Of a stretch of DNA of 64,000 nt, positions 45,539-58,927 are shown piece after piece. Made by a program: the position numbers and the translations under genes. The notes beneath the pieces are model-generated. The model was not told the DNA's origin. It searched no databases and worked only from the letters and a program-made list of their open reading frames with translations. The first letter of the stretch is position 1; each line of letters opens with the position of its first letter. Source of the DNA: Golubevia sp. BC0850 (taxonomy: Eukaryota > Basidiomycota > Exobasidiomycetes > Golubeviales > Golubeviaceae); contig JAAVVG010000023.1 in the NCBI GenBank assembly GCA_012976225.1, forward strand, positions 186,001-250,000, given 5' to 3'.

Positions 45539-47095
45539 TCAGCCTTCGATTGGATTTCCTCCCCCTCCCCTCTCAACTCTTCTCTTCTTCAATTCATCTT
45601 TCTTTTCATCTATTTGATTTTCTTCAGTTTCCTTCTGCTGTCTCTCCTTCTTCTCTCGTTTCTTCTTCTCCAATCGCTCCTTCTTCGCAGGCAAGATTTC
45701 CGTCTTCTTCTCAGCCTTATCCCTCTTCTCGTCCGTGTCTAGAACTACAGGGACAAGAAAACCAAAAAAAAGGGAATGGGTGATTGGCTAATTGATTCAA
45801 AACCTACTTAGCCACTGACCACAGAAAAGGGGTTATACTCACTGAAAGTTACTGGACCAACGTTGCACAGCCCAACCTGCATCATAGCTCCAAATTCGCC
45901 ATCTTTGATCTTAGTAGGAGTATACAGTTCTCCCATTATTTTCAGGAAAGCATCATAGATACCCTTTGCCTCCTCGGATCTCTGAAACAAAGGAGGTTGA
46001 AAAAGATGACAGAATCAGAGATTGGTTGAAGAATGGAAGGTTCCATGAAATGATACCCACCATAGACTTGTGAAAGTCTGGTTTAGTCCCTTTTGTGGTC
46101 TTTGCGTACAGAGTGAATTGACTGACTGTGAAAAGATGAAAGAAATTGGAGAGAGAAGTCACAACTGTCAGAATTCAGAGCACTTTGAACTTTGAAGCTT
46201 GACTTTCATCTTATCCACTCGTCAATTTCTATCTATTTTTCTATCATCACTGTTTCTCGAAAACCAATGGGGAGAACTGACTGCAAAGAACCTCTCCCCC
46301 AATCTCCATCACCGAGCTTTTCCAAGGCTTGCCACCCCAAACTTCTTCACTTCTTGAAACCACCTTCGCTGGAGTTTGTGAATCATTGGCTTCTTCCACT
46401 TTAAGTTGATCTAAAGGTATTGAGCCTTGATCGCCACTTCCGTTAGGGGGAACCTTGCTTGCATTCGATGAAGACGAAGATTCGTTCAAGTTGGTAGAAG
46501 CTAGAGCTTGAGCGGTCTCATTATCGTTCCAGATTTTTAGATTGAGAATCTTTGAAACTAGTGGGTTGATCTCTGCATGAGTATCATCTGGTAAGAGAAG
46601 GTAAAGATTGGTTCAGCAGAAAGAGCTTCGTCTTTTCCTGAAGTCTTGAACGAAGCTGCGAAGGTTGCAACTCACCAACTCCAATTCCAATTAAAGCCAC
46701 GAGACCCGGTCCTATGTTTGATATGATAGATCCGTTGACTTTTTGAACAGGCGTCACGAGTTCAAAAATGCAAAGAAAGGGGGATGATCAGCTCAAGAGA
46801 GGATGAGAACTCTTTCTGAAAATCCTACCTCGGCACAACGTTGTACGTGCGGCCCCTGTAGTGCAAACTCCAATCCTTCCAGTCAATCATATTCTAATCA
46901 AAGGACTGGAAGGCAAGAACGGCGAAGTGGGTCACGAGTGAGCTGTACACTTAGGGTACCTCATCGATGGATTCTTCGCCTCTAATATGATCCTTCCTCA
47001 TCATCTCCATTGGAAGGTGAAAGATAAGCCCCTGATATACTACGATACTCGCCTGTTACTGAACCACTGGTCACTTTTTGAATGACTGCTTTCAT
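45539..47095 (-). CDS. DTD1: D-aminoacyl-tRNA deacylase (DTD1)
   Basis: Removes D-amino acids (and misacylated Gly) wrongly attached to tRNA. Exons 47095-47053, 46738-46676, 46587-46282, 46125-46061, 45981-45843 and 45744-45539 encode 273 residues, against about 150 in the family. Core motifs are intact: MKAVIQKVTSGSVTVNGS, IISNIGPGLVALIGIG, ISQFTLYA, KGTKPDFHKSM, then FGAMMQVGLCNVGPVTF holding the Gly-cisPro-type NxGPVT loop. Extra sequence comes from a Ser/Glu-rich insert of about 60 residues before WKSSVMEIGGEVLC and a Lys/Glu-rich tail of 68 residues. Intron 1 is long (314 bases) with a GC donor. Intron 3 starts GTCAGT. Confidence 0.9.
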
Positions 47096-47954
47096 AGGAA
47101 GGTGGATTGGACTTTTGAGGATCTTCGAAAGAGAAAGGAATCCTCGTTCGAACCTCCGAGGCCAAAGAGGAGTTATGCTGTTGTGCGCGTCATCACCTTC
47201 ATTCGTGCCAAACCTCTCCCTCATTATAGCTCCTCCCAATCGACCTTTCAAAATCAAATGATATGCATTCAAAAATGATCAGAAATAGTTTTATGGGAGC
47301 GATTCATGCCCAAAACGTGACCTTGCATGAGGGCGTTTTACGCCCAATCCCATCCTTCAAGCGAACCAAGGCGCTACTCAGTCTCTCACATTTCAACCAT
47401 AGGCGTTCCCTCATGATTCTGAGGAATTTGTGACATCCAATCTGTGTAGGAAAAAGTATAAAAGGAGAGTGGAAGAAGTCCATCGAAGTTCTTCTCTCTA
47501 TCACTTTCTCAACCTTCAAGTTCTCTTCTCTTCTTCTTTCTTTCCATCCACTCAAATCAACTACGACCGGTTCGTGGAATTCTTCAAGAGATTTACAACT
47601 TCTGACTAACCTCCTTTCGACGCCAAACAAGAGGTGAGCAGAAATGATGACCTCATCACCCGAGTTAGAGGCGAGGGCGTTCAAGTCCCACCACCACCAC
47701 CTTTTCCCCCTTTTGCTTGCAGGAAACCCCATTGAGAACCTCTCTCTTGTATAAAAGATCTCTAACCACTAATTCTCACCATCTTCTTTTCCCTTTCCCA
47801 CCACAGACTTGACATTTTCTTTTTCTTCAAGCTTCGTTCTAACACCTAATCGGCAGGGCCCTTTAAACTTTTCTTTCCTTTCTTTTAACCTATACCTTTA
47901 TCTGGTTTTATCCTACTTCAACTTACCTTAATTCCCCCCAACTAATCGTCAATT
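47096..47954 (+). other. Promoter and long spliced leader of the MAP kinase gene
   Basis: Divergent region between DTD1 and the kinase gene. From the TATA box at 47457 the leader to the first coding ATG is nearly 470 bases. A likely 5' UTR intron lies at 47634-47722 (GTGAGC...TTGCAG, 89 bases). Confidence 0.5.
47457..47464 (+). promoter_or_regulatory. TATA box of the MAP kinase gene
   Basis: TATAAAAG followed by GAGAGTGG, about 500 bases before the first kinase ATG. The distance is explained by the long leader with its probable intron. Confidence 0.55.
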
Positions 47955-50022
<2,068 letters not shown>

Positions 50023-50436
50023 TTGACGACACTTTAACTTCTTCGACTTTTCTCTTTCATTTTTTCTGTCCGAGTATTACATTCGCATTCATCTCTTTTC
50101 TTTTCTTGTCATGTTTCATTTGTTCCGTTTTCATTTGTATCACCAAGTCTCAGTCGCTTCATTTCACTTCATTTTTACCTCTTTTTGCTTCAGACGCCTT
50201 TTTTTGCTTCTCTCTTTATCCGTGTTGAAATCATACTTTCTTACGACTTCAAACATCAACTTTTAAAACACGTTTGAAGCTGAAGCAGCGAGGTGAGAGC
50301 TTCAGGGCTTGCAACATCTCCGACTCTGTCCCTTCTCGCTGAGAATTCATCATTGAGGAAAGGGAGAGATCCAAGAATGATTTATTAGTTTACAGGCAGC
50401 TCTCAAAAGCAGGTTCAAGAGAGGTACATCGAACCT
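50023..50436. other. 3' region of the MAP kinase gene
   Basis: T-rich, with TTTTCATTTGT-type tracts expected of a 3' UTR. No further gene is seen. Confidence 0.45.
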
Positions 50437-50914
50437 TCAAAAAGACAACCCCAGTCTTACTCGAAGAGAGTCGGAGCCAGACAGACAGAACGAATTCCAA
50501 ACAGCCGAGGGAAGGAAAACAGAAAGAATAGTATTCGGATCTTGGATCTTCAGGGCTTGAGCTTTCACGAGAGAAAACGAGAAGGTTGTAAAAGGACCAT
50601 TTTTCCATTTGAGATCCTCCAATTTTTGACCTTCTGTTACAGACTCGTCTGTCTTGTCGTTTGAAACTCTTTGGAGCACATGTCGAGTCATGGAGGATTG
50701 AGCTACTTTCGACTTGAAGTGAGGTCAGTTGCGACGGGAGGTAGTTAAGTGTGATTGGGTTCAAGAACAGACGAAGGTTCAGTCGAGAGCTGGATAGGCG
50801 GTTTTAATTGCTCAAGAAGATGAAAGCTAAGTTCCTTGCTGAAAAGACGAAGGTGGAAGAGAAGAGACTCACGAAGTTGCACGACTGTCAGCTGGGATGA
50901 AGTGAGGAGGGAAG
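50437..50914 (-). CDS. Doubtful small gene
   Basis: An ATG at 50914 opens MASLLTSSQLTVVQL and runs into GTGAGT at about 50868. An AG near 50705 would join QSSMTRHVLQRVSNDKTDES, then GQKLEDLKWKNGPFTTF, ending at 50437. The downstream half lacks coding character and a second frame is equally open. No family is recognised. It starts 70 bases beyond the end of the F-box remnant and could be part of its 3' region. Confidence 0.2.
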
Positions 50915-50983
50915 CCATTTGATGATGGGCAGAGAAGTCTGTTCTGTCAAAGGATTGGAGAACTTATCAACTCGCCATATCCT

Positions 50984-52020
50984 TCAAATCTCAACTTCCC
51001 AAAATCTTGGCTCTGAATCCCAGTTTACCACTTCTCCCACCAACTTTCTGTATTCTTCCAGCATGTCTGCGGGATATTCATCAAAAGACAAAACCAACTT
51101 CTTCAAGTCCATCATCTTGCTCACTCCGACTTCTAGACGGCTGTCAACATTTGCTCTTCTTGCTCTGAGGAGATCCAAGAGAAAGCCCTGTGATCCTTCC
51201 ATCAGTTCCACTCTGAGGACTTGAAGAGAGAGACATCTAGATGTAAAGTCCTCCGAATTCCATAGAGACTCGGTCCGAAGCTCTCTGATTGCAGGTGAAT
51301 CTAAATAGATGGAGTCTGTGAAGAGTTTCAGTGTTGAAGGGACCAGCATCCATGTTGGAAATCCCCATCCTTCCTCCCAGAGCTCCAGGATCTCTAGATT
51401 TGGCAACTGAAGTGGCAAAAGTTGTTCGCCTAAGTGCTGGTGGAGGATGGATAGAGAGAGATGTTTGAGTGAATGGGAACACAACGAGAGCACACTTCTC
51501 CAAGTTGAATGGGTCTGGCTTTCGTCCACATGGAGTGAGGCGACTGCTTGGAAAAACTCTGGGTGGCTGACGGGGAGATGGACGGAAGATGATAATTGAA
51601 GAGCAGCTACCCAAATCACTTGAAGAGATTCAATTTTGACCGAATTTGACCTAAGGGGTTTAGTTCTCGACTCGTCGTTCTAGGAAGCTTTAAAAGTAAT
51701 AAGTCTGTGAGGGCTTGAACGCTATGAGAAACCCCATCGAAGTCTGCTGTTGAGCTGATAATGAGAGTCTGAAGAGTCTTATTGGATTTGAGAATCGATT
51801 TGGCAAGTTGATTGAAGTCTTGAGATGCTTCCCACTTGACTATAAATGAAATCTCTTTTAGAGTTGATCCAATCTTCTCATCAAATTGTCTGACTGTCGA
51901 TTGGATTTCTGTTAGGCTGCTCTCCTTTAGTTACAGAATCCTCCAAAAGAGTTTGTTCACGTCCTCCAGCTTCAACCATAATTTGCAGACTTCTCTAGCT
52001 ATATAATGTTCCAGTTTCCA
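50984..52020 (-). pseudogene. Second broken F-box/leucine-rich protein gene
   Basis: Similar in style to the remnant at 26 kb. The F-box end is visible (EHYIAREVCKLWLKLEDVNK, then LFWRIL), and Leu-rich repeat-like sequence follows: LKHLSLSILHQHLGEQLLPL, LPNLEILELWEEGW, LSLQVLRVELMEG, LKKLVLSFDEYPADMLEEY, ending PRFWEVEI. The F-box frame meets TAA at plus 51931-51933 just after WRIL, then continues in frame (LKESSLTEIQSTVRQFDEKI). A one-base frame change near 51640-51660 separates TTSRELN from VKIESLQVIWVAALQ. The 5' end is unresolved and lies near the divergent PHB2 start. Pseudogene is likely. Confidence 0.68.
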
Positions 52021-52267
52021 GTTTCTAAATGCTCAGCAGCAGGTCAACATTTTGAGCTACCTCTCGCTCTGTAAACCCACCTGATGGATGTGTTGTCTCT
52101 TTGACTACCAGCTTCTACTTCCTGAAACAATTCTGAAACTGAACTCTTTCTGAACAGGTGACGGTCCGGAAGAGGAGAGCTTCTCAGCTGCAGCAAGCTT
52201 TCTTCTTCTCCCACCACATCGCACCCTCCTCCGTCCTCCTCTTTCTCCTCCTCCTCAACCGAACAAC

Positions 52268-54244
52268 ATGAACTCGCCACAAGGAAAAGCAGCTTTAGGG
52301 AAATTGATGGAGACCTTCCGCAAGGCTCAACAGCAAGGAGCTCAAGGATTCGCTAGAGCTGGAGGAAGCGGTGGTTCTGGTGGAAGCTCTGGTGGTCCAA
52401 GTATGAATGGTGCTCTAGGTGGTGGAGCTGGTTTGGTTCTTTTGGTAGCTGCTGGAATTGGTATCAACAGTAGTCTGTTCAATGGTGAGTTATCAGGCAA
52501 GGAGAGGAGTGGAAGGAGAGGAAGTAGCGCAGCATATTCGATCAGGAAGAATGGTCATCAGTAGAATGAGTCGATCTGGATTGAGTGGGGTCATATCAGC
52601 CTGTCTACCTGTCATCTTCATTGACTCGAAGCTGTCATAGGAGTCAGCAAGGAGGCAAGGGAGAGTGGAGTGGGAGCGAATCCAAAGGATAGATCAGCAC
52701 TTCTTTGTCAGACGACGTAGCCTTCTCTTGCACAATAGCTTGTGCTCACTGCTGGATTCCTTTTGAACAAGACTGCATCATGTTTCTCTTTTGAAGATGT
52801 CATTTCCTTCTTTCGATCAGAGGCAAGACCAGAGGGTCAGCAGAGGTCGAGGTGGTCATCTTGAGATCTTCCTCAATCACATTCATTTCCTACCTCTCCT
52901 TGTCGAATTGCACACAATTTCCTTTACTCATTCTCGTTCCCTATCTTATATTCTTTACATTTCACCACCCTTTCTTGAACATCGCTTCCTCCAGTCGATG
53001 GAGGTCACAGAGCTATTAAGTACTCTCGTTTCCATGGAGTTAAGCAGGACATCTACAATGAAGGAACTCATTTCATGGTGAGTGAACAGAAGAGTCAGAG
53101 AATCTGGAAAGCTACCCATATTACCTATAAAGGTCCCACCAGAGTGGCGAGCACGTTCCAATCAGCTCATTCTTCGAAATCAGGAATGTTCACTTCGAAA
53201 AGGTTTCCAATTCTCAGTCAAGCAATTTCATCTAACTTTCCGTCTCCAACAATCTTTGAATGTTTTCTCAGCTTCCATGGTTCGAGACTCCAATCGACTA
53301 CGATGTCAGAGCTAAGCCTCGTTCGATCGCTTCTTTGACTGGAACAAAGGATTTACAGATGGTGAACATCACATGCCGAGTGCTCTCAAGGCCATCTGTT
53401 GAGAATCTACCTACTATCTATAGAGAGTTGGGAACTGATTACGATGAGAGAGTCCTACCCAGTATCGTCAATGGTGAGTTCCTGATGAGGAAGAAGAAGC
53501 CTCCAAGCTCGAGCGAAGATTTGAATACATGCCGATAAATTCAATCCAAAGAGCTATTTCGTTCGATCGATCTTCAGACAGTTCGGGCTCCAAATCCATA
53601 CTTGGGATTTGCTAAGACTCGACACTGACTCGACCACCTCTTCTTCACCGATTTTCAGAGGTCCTCAAGTCCGTCGTAGCTCAATTCAACGCTTCTCAAT
53701 TAATCACACAACGTGAAATGGTTTCTAGGCTGGTTCGGGACAACCTGACTACAAGAGCTCGTCGATTCAACTTAGTCATGGATGACGTTTCTATTACTCA
53801 CGTTGCTTTCTCACCTGAATTCACTCACGCTGTTGAAGCCAAGCAAATCGCTCAACAGACTGCTTTGAGAGCTGCTTTCTTAGTTGATCAAGCTATTCAA
53901 GAGAAACAGTCGATTATCGTTAGAGCTCAGGGAGAAGCAAGGTCAGCTGAATTGATTGGAGAGGCGGTTAAGAAGAACAAGGGTTTCTTGAAATTGAGAA
54001 AGTTGGAAGCTGCAAGAGATATTGCTACTACTTTGGCCCAGAGTGGAAACAAGATCATGTTGGATGCTCAAAGTTTGTTGCTCAATGTGTGAGTATGAGG
54101 AGACAGTCTCTGCTATCGAACTCCCTTGCTCACCCCTCGTCTTACTGCTCTGACCTACTGTCCCCTCTTCTCTCTTTCTTTTCTGTATGTCCCTTTTCAA
54201 ACAGTGCGGACGAAGACCCAGACTCTGTTCAGAATCGCAAATAG
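52268..54244 (+). CDS. PHB2: Prohibitin-2
   Basis: Forms the ring complex with prohibitin-1 in the mitochondrial inner membrane that stabilises proteins and organises cristae. Exons 52268-52484, 52995-53077, 53272-53473, 53659-54088 and 54205-54244 encode 323 residues, close to the usual 300-310. An N-terminal Gly/Ser-rich segment precedes the membrane anchor ([19 protein letters not shown]). Then come [37 protein letters not shown], the SPFH core, and the coiled-coil region ([36 protein letters not shown]) ending [26 protein letters not shown] and [20 protein letters not shown] mark Phb2. Intron 1 is long, 510 bases. Confidence 0.96.
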
Positions 54245-54877
54245 GTCAAAGCAAGTCTCGAACGAAATTGAAGAAGATGTCTTTTCGAAAGAATGCGACT
54301 CGTCTCTTCTCTCTTTTCACCCTTAAGTTTCCACCTCTCACTCCCTCAATCTTCGATCGCATTGAATAACAATTCAAGCCCTACCCTACCCTTTCTTCCA
54401 TCCCTTTTCTGTCCTTTCCACCTCTCAATCTAGTTTTTGGCTTTCTCCTCGCTTCCACTCTGTTTGTACACACGCGCAAACGTTCCTCTTTTTCACCTTT
54501 AACTACATAATGTATGCTCGCCTTCCTCTCAATTCATGCTCTCATGCTTGACTCTCCTGCTTCTGCGTGTTTCAGAGTTGGGATCTTGCCCATCGTCTCC
54601 GCCACGCCGCCACGTTTCTCATCGATGCCATCATCCCTGCACTTCGTACCTGAACGTATTTATATCTGTTTGATTTGTGGGGTCGTCCAATAGGGAGGGG
54701 GGCCGTTGGGAAGTGGGGTCGGTTGTGAAGAAGTTGGAGAATGAGGCTAGCAACAAGTAACCGCTGGTGGAGCAGAACTTCATTTAAAGGTTTCAGTTAC
54801 TTCTCTTCTTCTTCTCTCCTCTCTTATCTTCCTGCTCTACTGGACAACATTGGAAACCATCACTACACCACACTATA
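54245..54877. other. Intergenic between PHB2 and the cytochrome b561-type gene
   Basis: CT-rich 3' region of PHB2, then a G-rich stretch near 54695-54725 with an inverted CCAAT-like element (CCAATAGG at 54687), then the CT-rich leader of the next gene. No gene is seen. Confidence 0.4.
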
Positions 54878-55788
54878 ATGGCTTCTCAATTCAGCATCTC
54901 AAAGTGGGCGCTTCTCACGCTTCTCATTGCCAGCACAGCTGAAGCCTACACTCCCACAAAACAAAGAGATTCTTCCAAACTTCCAGTCAGACTATGGATT
55001 GTGCATATGGTGAGATCTCTGTTACTTCTTCTCAGTGTAGTTTCGACCCCTTCTGACCATCTCGGATTCTCTTCCCCCGCAGTCACTTATGCTTTTTGCC
55101 TTCCTGATAGTCATTCCTCTCGGGATTTTGTTCGCTCGATTCTCACGATCCTATATCGCAAATATGACTAGAAGACATTCTTACATCCAATACTCGGCAG
55201 CTCTCCTCATTTTCATCGCCTTTTTCGTATCGGTGGCGGGAATGCAGATAACTCATCAAGAGCACTTCAAGGGAGACCATCAAATTTTGGGACTCACAGT
55301 TTTCCTTCTAGTGTTCGTTCAGATCTTCTTAGGTGAAGTTGGAAGAGCTCTGATGAAGCACAAGAGGATCAGATACCTCAACTTCCTCCACGCACCCCTT
55401 GGGATCATTACTTTCGGAATCGCGATTTGGACAATGGCGACTGGCTTCAAGGTATGGAGCTGGATGCCACCCCATTGGTCCATGTACCCAATTGTGAGTT
55501 TCTGAGGTTCAGTTGAAAGTCGAAACATCACTGCTTTGCGTTTCTACGTTACTGACTCTTCTCCCCTCTTCCTTCTTCTCCCAGTATGCTTGGGTTGGCG
55601 TACTCTTTGTGACGTACTGCCTTGGCTTCTTGCTGATTCCAAGAGAACGAAGATTGGCTGAGGAAGCCAACAACAGCAGTCAAATCTCAAACAGCGCAGA
55701 CCCGCTCACTGCTTGCGGAGGAGACGTGGAAGAAAAGAACGTAATGAAAGAGAGGAGTCGACAGGATGAGATCGATAGACGCGCATAG
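54878..55788 (+). CDS. Cytochrome b561/ferric reductase transmembrane-domain protein
   Basis: Exons 54878-55009, 55083-55493 and 55585-55788 encode 248 residues. A signal peptide (SKWALLTLLIASTAEAY) precedes five or six membrane segments with the spaced His residues that hold two haems: RLWIVHM, MTRRHSYIQYSA, QITHQEHFKGDHQILGL and RYLNFLHAPLG. It lacks an N-terminal DOMON domain. A hydrophilic, charged tail follows the last helix. Relatives move electrons across membranes using ascorbate-like donors; the fungal role is largely unknown. Confidence 0.82.
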
Positions 55789-55894
55789 AATCAACCAACC
55801 CCAGGACGTGCTGTACTTTTATTCAAGACATCTATTGAGTATTTAATTTACATTGATTTTTGATCGGAGGACGCTGGGAGTGTGTTTCGTCAAT

Positions 55895-58359
55895 TCAGTC
55901 GAGTCTGGCCTTCTCATCCGATTCGACGCTGTCGACATTAAGGTTTTGAGGTTCAGATCTTTGATCCTGGATTTGATTCCTGGGTCCTGTGAAATGCTTC
56001 TTGCCATGCACGAAGTACCTAGGAGTCATTCAAGGTGAAGAAGGAACGTTGGGTCAGATAAAAGACTCGCCATGAACTTCTGAACTTGAGAAGCAAAGAC
56101 TCAACTCACCAAATGGCGGAGACTAGGAAGAAGAAGGCGAAAACCAAGGAAGCGTAGTTCATTGATTCAGCAGTCAAACCATCAATCGCGGTAGGCATGG
56201 AGAAGATGACCGCCGACAGGAGGATCCATAGAATCGTGATGAGGTTGATTGCGAAGCCAAACTTCCCAAGAGAGAAAGCAGCTCCTTTCATCTGTCTTCT
56301 ACCTTGAAGTAGAGAAAGGGCAATCGGCACTCCGTACCTAAGAGAAGGAGGTGTGAACAGAACAGGTCAGCTGCAGGTCTTCCTATTTGCCTAACGGGCT
56401 AGCAAAGCTTTTTCCTTCTTTTTCTTCTTTTTCTTTCTTATCACCCTGGTATCATCTCAGCCGAGCTGGAAACTCACGAGAACCCTAAACATATAGTAGC
56501 ACAGCCAGTGAAAGCTGCGAAGGCGGCAGAAGATCCAAAGTAGATCTGAAGAAGAGAAGGCAGATCAGTTTATGCTTCTTCACAAAGCGAGCCCCAGCCC
56601 CTCGATACTCACCAATCCCAATAGCGAGATGATGAGAGAAGAAGCAATTAGAGAATTCAGAGGAAGATCTAAAGACTTGTTGACTTTCTTCAGCCAGCTA
56701 GAACCCGGGACAGCTTCGTCTCTTGCAAATGACCAAAGACATCTGCTAGCGACGGTTAAACTTCCGACTCCTGCGAAGAAGAAGATTCCGAGGATGAGGA
56801 ACAACAAACCGAATCCTCCAGCTTTGGAGCCTGTGACCAGGTAGAAGAGTACTGGGATAGGTTGACCTGCAGCTGCGGCTGACAAAACCTCTATCTCAGG
56901 GAGCACGAATAGTAGAGGAATGAGGTAAAGAAATCCAGTGATTGAGGCAGCGATCACCGATCCCACCATCGCTTTGGGTACTGATAGAAGAAAGAGAAAG
57001 AAAGTCGGTTAGCCTTCCTCTGAAGCCTCCAGCATCCCATTTGTTGAAAATCTCACCTTCTCTCTCTGGATTCTGAACCTCATCAGACATACTGGAAAGA
57101 GTTCCGTAGCCTGTTAGAGTGTACGCAGCCTGCACGTCACCGAGGAGAAAAAAAGTGGGCGGGGGAGGGAGAGAGATGCCTGTCAACAACGGATTCTCAA
57201 GCCAGCCTTCTTCTCAAAAGTCTTGTTCATTCGCGCGCTGAAAGGTTTTGTTTTCTCACCTGTAGTAGCCCAACAAAGAAAGACCAGCCATCTTGCCATC
57301 CCGAAGTGTTCTGAAAGTCGGCAAAGACGAACTCAGCCGATCGCTTTGAAGGAGCCATGACTAGAAGAGTGATCATGATGATGATAACAGAAGCAGCACT
57401 CCAGTACATGCTAGCTGTGTTCAGTAGCTGTGGCACGAAAGAGAGAGTGGAGAACGGAGGTCAGTCAGCTTTGCCGCCTCTACTTTCAGTCAAAAGTGTC
57501 CGCTCTACAACTCACCTCCAAATAGTTTCCCTTCACACCCCAAACGTTAATAAGAGCTGCAATCACCATACAAGCAAAGAAGCAAAGTACTGTTTGATAT
57601 GTCTCGGGTGTCCACGTATTATCTCTAAAAATAGAAATCGCAGCCATAATCAATTGAGCTCCTCCAAAGTTGATAGATAAGCAAAGTGTTAGATTTGCAA
57701 CTAAATTAATCCAACCTGTTACCCAACTTGCGAGAACGGCGTACTTCGGTGGAGCCGCATAGAAAGCCCAGATGAAAACACCTGCGCTCGATGGCCAGAC
57801 TGAAGCGAGTTCTCCTAAGGAAGATGACATGGCTAGAGATATTAACGAGACAAAGAACCAGCCCCAGAAGATTTCTGTTGCTCCTCCGTTTACTAATGCG
57901 AGACTGTATAGAGAGAAGCAGAAGAGAGGTGTGAGACTGTGACAGTATCGTAGGACTCAATCCCAAATGTCGGTTTTCTCTACTTTCACCCTCTTACCTG
58001 AATGCTGTGCTCAGTCCGAACTGAGATCCGTTTAGAAGAGAAAGAAGGTAAAGAGAATGATTTGTGTGAGCTACCTTCTACGGAAATCTAGGGAAGTCTT
58101 CCATCTTCAATCTCTTCGCTTCTCGAGTCCGCTGTACATATGCAGAGCTGAGGAATTCGGTACTGACAGGAGCTGCGATGATTGAAAACGACAGACCTAA
58201 GATGGTGGTGAGACCAAGATTCCTCTTGAGCTCTTGCTTGTATCCTAAGGTTGCGAAAGTCTCTTGATTTGGACCGCTTTCTGGGTCGAAGGCTTGAAGT
58301 GAAGTCGTTGGTTTGACGTTTGTGCTAGACTCGAAAGTCTTATCTGAATTAGGTGCCAT
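55895..58359 (-). CDS. Amino acid/GABA-type permease (APC superfamily)
   Basis: Exons 58359-58168, 58020-57998, 57903-57516, 57427-57260, 57129-57057, 56980-56613, 56545-56478, 56337-56110 and 56018-55895 encode 543 residues with about twelve membrane segments. Conserved blocks: NLGLTTILGLSFSIIAAPFG, ATEIFWGWFFVSLISLAMS, SLGELASVWPSSAG, YTLTGYGTLSSMSDEVQNPE, VPKAMVGSVIAASITGF and FARDEAVPGSSWLKK, as in fungal Uga4/choline-type permeases. The end VHGKKHFTGPR is typical. Exon 2 has only 23 bases, and intron 1 starts GTCAGT. Substrate cannot be assigned. Converges with the b561-type gene 106 bases away. Confidence 0.9.
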
Positions 58360-58927
58360 CTGTTAGAGGGAAAGAGGTTAGTATGAGCGATGAGTGAATT
58401 GGTTCTTCTGGTTCAAGACTCACTGAACTGAAAAGCTATAGTGCGGTTGGGACTTTGGGTATAGCGATGGATGGATTGGAAAGGAAAGAAAAGGTGGGAT
58501 GTGGATGTAGATGTGGTTGGAAAGAGGAAATGAAACTCGAAGAGAAAGAAGATTTGTCGAAGAATCTTTATCGGACTGAAGGGAAGGACGGAAGGTATCC
58601 TGCCTCTCACAGATAAGGACTCCTCTCTACCCACGGATGAATTTTGGGAGAGTCACCCAGAACACAGACCTTTGTTTCTATCGAACGTCTGTCAAAGTGT
58701 TCTTTGACTCCATTTATGTAGCCAGAGCCTTGAAAAAGTCCGTAAAGGGCTTATCATCGAGTTGCAGAGGGAGAAGATCTCCCTCCCACTTCCGGTCAAG
58801 GTCTTCACAATCTCGACTGACCTTAGAAAGTGATGAGAAACAAGTTCTATTGGATGGTAATAAAATTGAAAAAAAAAGACGTGTAGTGTAGCGACGAAGC
58901 CTAGCAGATTGAGTTCCTTCCTATCTC
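58360..58927. other. Permease promoter and spacer
   Basis: Lies between the permease start and the FAP7 stop, both on the minus strand. No gene is supported. Confidence 0.4.

Noticed and set aside
50390-50764. 124-codon minus-strand frame near the MAP kinase 3' end
   Set aside because: Competes with another open frame, has no family and no clear start.
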